Shown here: piece by piece, positions 6,001 through 8,593 of the stretch | Layout: every line of letters begins with the position of its first letter | Position numbering within the stretch: position 1 is the first letter of the stretch | Source: Bacillota bacterium | GTDB lineage: Bacteria > Bacillota > Clostridia > Tissierellales > Sporanaerobacteraceae | Assembly (NCBI GenBank): GCA_029779375.1 | Contig: JAKPAR010000054.1 | Location: forward strand, 1 to 8,593 | DNA length: 8,593 bases | Direction: 5' to 3' | Program-made: the position numbers and the translations under genes | Notes under the pieces: model-generated | What the model was told of the DNA's origin: nothing | Seen by the model: the letters and a program-made list of their open reading frames with translations, nothing else | Databases searched by the model: none

Positions 6001-6459
6001 ATGAAATGCCCTTTTTGTGATTATTATGAAACTAAAGTGATTGATTCGAGACCTACTGATGAAGGACAAGCTATTAGAAGACGAAGAGAATGTATTAAAT
6101 GTGGTAAAAGATTTACTACTTATGAAAAGGTAGAAGAAATTCCTTTAATTGTAGTAAAAAAAGATGGCAATAGGCAAACTTATGATAGAAATAAAATACT
6201 TACAGGTATCATAAAGGCATGTGAAAAACGTCCAGTATCTATGCAAATTATAGAAGATATAGTGGATAGTATAGAAAAGACATTGTACAATTCAATGGAA
6301 AAAGAAGTGACGAGTCAACATATTGGCGAAATGGTGATGAATCATCTTAAAAATGTAGATGAAGTATCTTATGTAAGATTTGCATCTGTATATAGACAAT
6401 TTAAAGATATAAATACTTTTATGGATGAATTAAAAAAGTTATTAGATGAAGAAAATTAG
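6001..6459 (+). CDS. nrdR: Transcriptional repressor NrdR
   Basis: This encodes the 152-residue regulator that represses ribonucleotide reductase genes, sensing ATP/dATP. A zinc ribbon is formed by Cys3, Cys6, Cys31 and Cys34 (CPFC and CIKC), with the DNA-contacting basic run IRRRREC between them. From about residue 49 an ATP-cone domain follows ([20 protein letters not shown] through [21 protein letters not shown]). The length matches the family (about 150). AGAGGTGA lies four bases before ATG 6001. The gene has its own near-consensus promoter and an intrinsic terminator just after its stop, so it can be a single-gene unit. The targets (nrd genes) are not in the window. Lying beside sigG and ylmC is, as I recall, common in clostridia and need not imply a sporulation role. 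Confidence 0.96.
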   Translation: MKCPFCDYYETKVIDSRPTDEGQAIRRRRECIKCGKRFTTYEKVEEIPLIVVKKDGNRQTYDRNKILTGIIKACEKRPVSMQIIEDIVDSIEKTLYNSMEKEVTSQHIGEMVMNHLKNVDEVSYVRFASVYRQFKDINTFMDELKKLLDEEN

Positions 6460-6463
6460 TATG

Positions 6464-6492
6464 AGGACTTTATATTTTAAGGTCCTATTTTT
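6464..6492 (+). terminator. Intrinsic terminator or attenuator between nrdR and pgeF
   Basis: A stem of about nine pairs (6464-6472 with 6478-6486, one U-G wobble) with a five-base loop is followed by A and five T residues (6488-6492). It starts five bases after the nrdR stop and ends just before the pgeF ribosome binding site. The G+C-bearing part of the stem is AGGAC/GTCCT. Confidence 0.65.
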
Positions 6493-6510
6493 ATAAAAAG
6501 AGGTGAAATG

Positions 6511-7254
6511 ATGAGTTTTAATATTGTATCTAAAGAAGAAGTTTTTTATTATACAATAAAATCTTTTGATAATGTGGAGAATGTAGATCATCTCTTTTCT
6601 ACTAGGATGGGATGGAATAAGGAAAACACATTAGAAAACATAGCTAAAGTATTTAATGTTGGACTAGAGAATATTGTAGTTTCAAATCAAGTGCATGGTA
6701 CCAATATTGCTGTTTTAGAAGACATAAATTTTTATAAAGAAAACGTTTATCCTAATGGAGTGGATGGACTACTAACTGATAAAACTAATATTGTATTGGT
6801 TACTTATTATGCGGATTGTGTTCCATTGTTTTTTTTAGATCCTAATAAAAAAGTTATTGGATTAGCACATGGTGGTTGGAGGGGTACTGTACAAAATATA
6901 GGTGGGAAAATGGTAAATCTTATGAAAGAAAAATACAATTCGAGTATTGATGATATATTAGTGGCTATTGGACCTTCAATTGGTCCTTGCTGCTATGAAA
7001 TTGGGATAGAGGTATATGATGAATTTAAAAAAAGATTTGAATTTTGCAATGAGATATTTAAATCTACAAACAAAAATAAGTGGCATTTGGATTTGTGGGA
7101 GGCAAATAAGAAAATTCTTATGAAATCAGGAATTCATGAAGAAAACATTTCTATAAGCAAATTATGTACCAGTTGCAATAATGATATATTTTATTCTTAT
7201 AGAAAAGAAATGGGGATCAAAGAGAGAATGGTAGCAGCTATTGTGTTGAAATAA
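6511..7254 (+). CDS. pgeF: Peptidoglycan editing factor / purine nucleoside phosphorylase PgeF (YfiH family)
   Basis: This encodes a 247-residue cytosolic protein of the YfiH/DUF152 (former 'laccase') family. Family members have been reported as purine nucleoside phosphorylases/adenosine deaminases and, in E. coli, as editing factors that keep wrong amino acids out of peptidoglycan; which applies here cannot be read from sequence. The metal-site residues are all present: His62 (SNQVHGTN), Cys103 (YYADCVPLFF) and His120 (GLAHGGWRGT). Further family marks are VDGLLTD (84-90), the conserved IGPSIGPCCYEIG (153-165) and CTSC near residue 210. I prefer ATG 6511 to the adjacent ATG 6508 because AGGTGA ends four bases before it, the same spacing as in sigE and nrdR. 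Bacillus ylmD is the counterpart in the same chromosomal region. A terminator stands directly upstream and no clear promoter is seen between it and the gene. Confidence 0.92.
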   Translation: MSFNIVSKEEVFYYTIKSFDNVENVDHLFSTRMGWNKENTLENIAKVFNVGLENIVVSNQVHGTNIAVLEDINFYKENVYPNGVDGLLTDKTNIVLVTYYADCVPLFFLDPNKKVIGLAHGGWRGTVQNIGGKMVNLMKEKYNSSIDDILVAIGPSIGPCCYEIGIEVYDEFKKRFEFCNEIFKSTNKNKWHLDLWEANKKILMKSGIHEENISISKLCTSCNNDIFYSYRKEMGIKERMVAAIVLK

Positions 7255-7289
7255 CTGTTTTAAAAAACATATTTCAAGAGGTTGATAAA

Positions 7290-8593
7290 ATGACGAAGAA
7301 GGAATTTAATGATATAGTACTGCAAAATGTTTTGCATCATGCTGATGTGGGGATTCATGCGATAGACAAAAATAGAAAAACTATAATATATAATGAGGCT
7401 ATGGCTAAATTAGAGGGACTTGATGGGAATGCTGTATTGAACAAAGATATACTTGAGATTTTTCCTAGTCTGGATGAGGAAAGCAGTACTCTAATAAAAG
7501 TTTTAAATACAGGAGAAGCTATTTTAAATAGAACTCAAACTTATTTAAATTATAAGGGTCAAAAAATAACATCTGTAAATTCTACTATACCCTTATATTA
7601 TAAAGAAGAAATAGTTGGAGCATTGGAAATTTCTCAAAATGTCACATATATAAAGAAATTGTCTGATCAATTGATTGATTTGCAAAATGAGTTAAGTACT
7701 GGAAAACAAGAAAACAAGAAAATAGGCATAAAAAAATATGTCTTTAAAGACATTATAGGAAATAACAAAGAATTGAAAAAGTCTATATATATTGCTAGAA
7801 GGGCAAGTGAATCTCCTTCTAGTGTACTTATATATGGTGAAACGGGTTCTGGAAAGGAGCTGTTTGCTCAAAGTATTCACTATGAAGGAAGTAGAAAGAA
7901 CAAACCCTTTATAGCACAGAACTGTGCTGCTATACCTGAATCTCTCCTTGAAGGCATATTGTTTGGGACGGAAAAAGGTGGATTTACAGGAGCTGTTGAT
8001 AGACCTGGCATATTCGAAGAGGCCAATGGAGGTACTCTCATGCTTGATGAGATAAATTCTATGGCTTTATCGCTTCAGTCAAAAATTTTAAGAGTGTTGC
8101 AAGAGGGATATATAAGAAGAGTTGGAGGAACAAAGGATATTCCAGTAGATATAAAAATAATTGCTACTACCAATGAAGAACCACTGGAAAGTGTAAAAAA
8201 AGGCACTTTGCGGAAGGATCTCTATTATAGACTCAATGTTATGTATATAAAAATTCCTCCATTAAGAGAAAGATTAGATGATATACCAATTTTATGTGAG
8301 CATTTTATCAAAAAATACAATAAAATTTTAAATAAAGATGTTTGGTTACTATCTGAAGAGGTGTTGTCTTGTCTTAAAAAATATCATTGGCCAGGAAACG
8401 TGAGAGAACTAGAAAATGCTATAGAATCAGCAATGAATTATATTTCTTGTGATGAGCATGTTTTGAAAAAGGAATATTTTATTTCTTGTGAACATTTATT
8501 TAGTCCTAGTAGTAGCTCAAAAGCTGTTTTGATAGATGAGATAAATAAGGATAAGCCTTTGCCAGAGTTATTAGAATCGATAGAACGAGCTCT
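7290..8593 (+). CDS. RocR-like sigma-54-dependent transcriptional activator (PAS-AAA+), 3' end cut by window
   Basis: A reading frame runs open from ATG 7290 to the window edge: 434 complete residues, no stop. AAGAGGT lies seven bases before the ATG. Residues about 8-120 form a PAS-like sensor (ADVGIHAIDKNRKTIIYNEAM). The AAA+ domain begins near 153 (FKDIIGNNKELKKSI) with Walker A GETGSGKE (183-190), the sigma-54 contact loop as GGFTGA (230-235), Walker B LMLDEIN (250-256), the arginine-finger region RKDLYYRL (308-315) and sensor II WPGNVREL (367-374). The end (DKPLPELLESIERA) fits the first helix of a Fis-type DNA-binding domain, so perhaps 25-50 residues are missing. Bacillus RocR (about 461 residues, arginine catabolism) has this layout, but the ligand and targets here are unknown. 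It starts 35 bases after pgeF with no terminator between, so it may share its transcript. Confidence 0.9.
   Translation, partial: MTKKEFNDIVLQNVLHHADVGIHAIDKNRKTIIYNEAMAKLEGLDGNAVLNKDILEIFPSLDEESSTLIKVLNTGEAILNRTQTYLNYKGQKITSVNSTIPLYYKEEIVGALEISQNVTYIKKLSDQLIDLQNELSTGKQENKKIGIKKYVFKDIIGNNKELKKSIYIARRASESPSSVLIYGETGSGKELFAQSIHYEGSRKNKPFIAQNCAAIPESLLEGILFGTEKGGFTGAVDRPGIFEEANGGTLMLDEINSMALSLQSKILRVLQEGYIRRVGGTKDIPVDIKIIATTNEEPLESVKKGTLRKDLYYRLNVMYIKIPPLRERLDDIPILCEHFIKKYNKILNKDVWLLSEEVLSCLKKYHWPGNVRELENAIESAMNYISCDEHVLKKEYFISCEHLFSPSSSSKAVLIDEINKDKPLPELLESIERA

Noticed and set aside
7246..7273. TTGAAA-N16-CATATT as a promoter for the RocR-like gene
   Set aside because: The -10 matches only four of six, and the start would fall inside the ribosome binding site at 7276-7282.

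Overview
This AT-rich window (roughly 30% G+C by eye) comes from an endospore-forming, low-GC Gram-positive anaerobe of the Clostridia/Tissierellia type. The evidence is gene content: ftsA-ftsZ followed directly by spoIIGA-sigE-sigG, a YlmC/YmxH sporulation protein, nrdR and pgeF, all on the + strand with strong purine-rich ribosome binding sites. The genus cannot be fixed from the sequence alone. Nearly all of the window is conserved core chromosome. I see no insertion sequence, phage, CRISPR, tRNA or rRNA, and no gene remnant other than the two genes cut by the window edges.

Layout. Positions 1-574 hold the 3' end of a DUF881 (YlxW/YlxX-like) gene, then the small basic membrane protein gene sbp and a weak terminator. 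Positions 576-2930 are ftsA and ftsZ, preceded by an extended -10 promoter and closed by a strong intrinsic terminator. Positions 2989-4727 are the spoIIG operon (spoIIGA-sigE), behind a promoter with an unusually long spacer like the Spo0A-activated one of Bacillus. sigG follows at 4825-5598 with its own forespore-type promoter. ylmC (5689-5931) is preceded by a 14-bp perfect inverted repeat that would hide its start codon in read-through RNA. nrdR (6001-6459) has a near-consensus sigma-A promoter and its own terminator. pgeF (6511-7254) and a RocR-like sigma-54 activator (7290 to the edge) end the window.

How it fits together. FtsZ forms the division ring and FtsA anchors it to the membrane; the same machinery builds the asymmetric sporulation septum. 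SpoIIGA sits in that septum and cleaves pro-sigma-E in the mother cell, while sigma-G drives late transcription in the forespore. YlmC is a small PRC-barrel protein of the spore-former set. NrdR represses ribonucleotide reductase genes. PgeF is a YfiH-family cytosolic enzyme. The last gene probably controls sigma-54-dependent catabolic genes lying outside the window.

No wholly new protein system is visible. The most interesting signals are in the intergenic RNA and promoters: the inverted repeat over the ylmC start, the sigG leader with an unpartnered strong Shine-Dalgarno sequence, the long-spacer spoIIG promoter, the terminator just before pgeF, and a NrdR-box-like sequence on the nrdR promoter.
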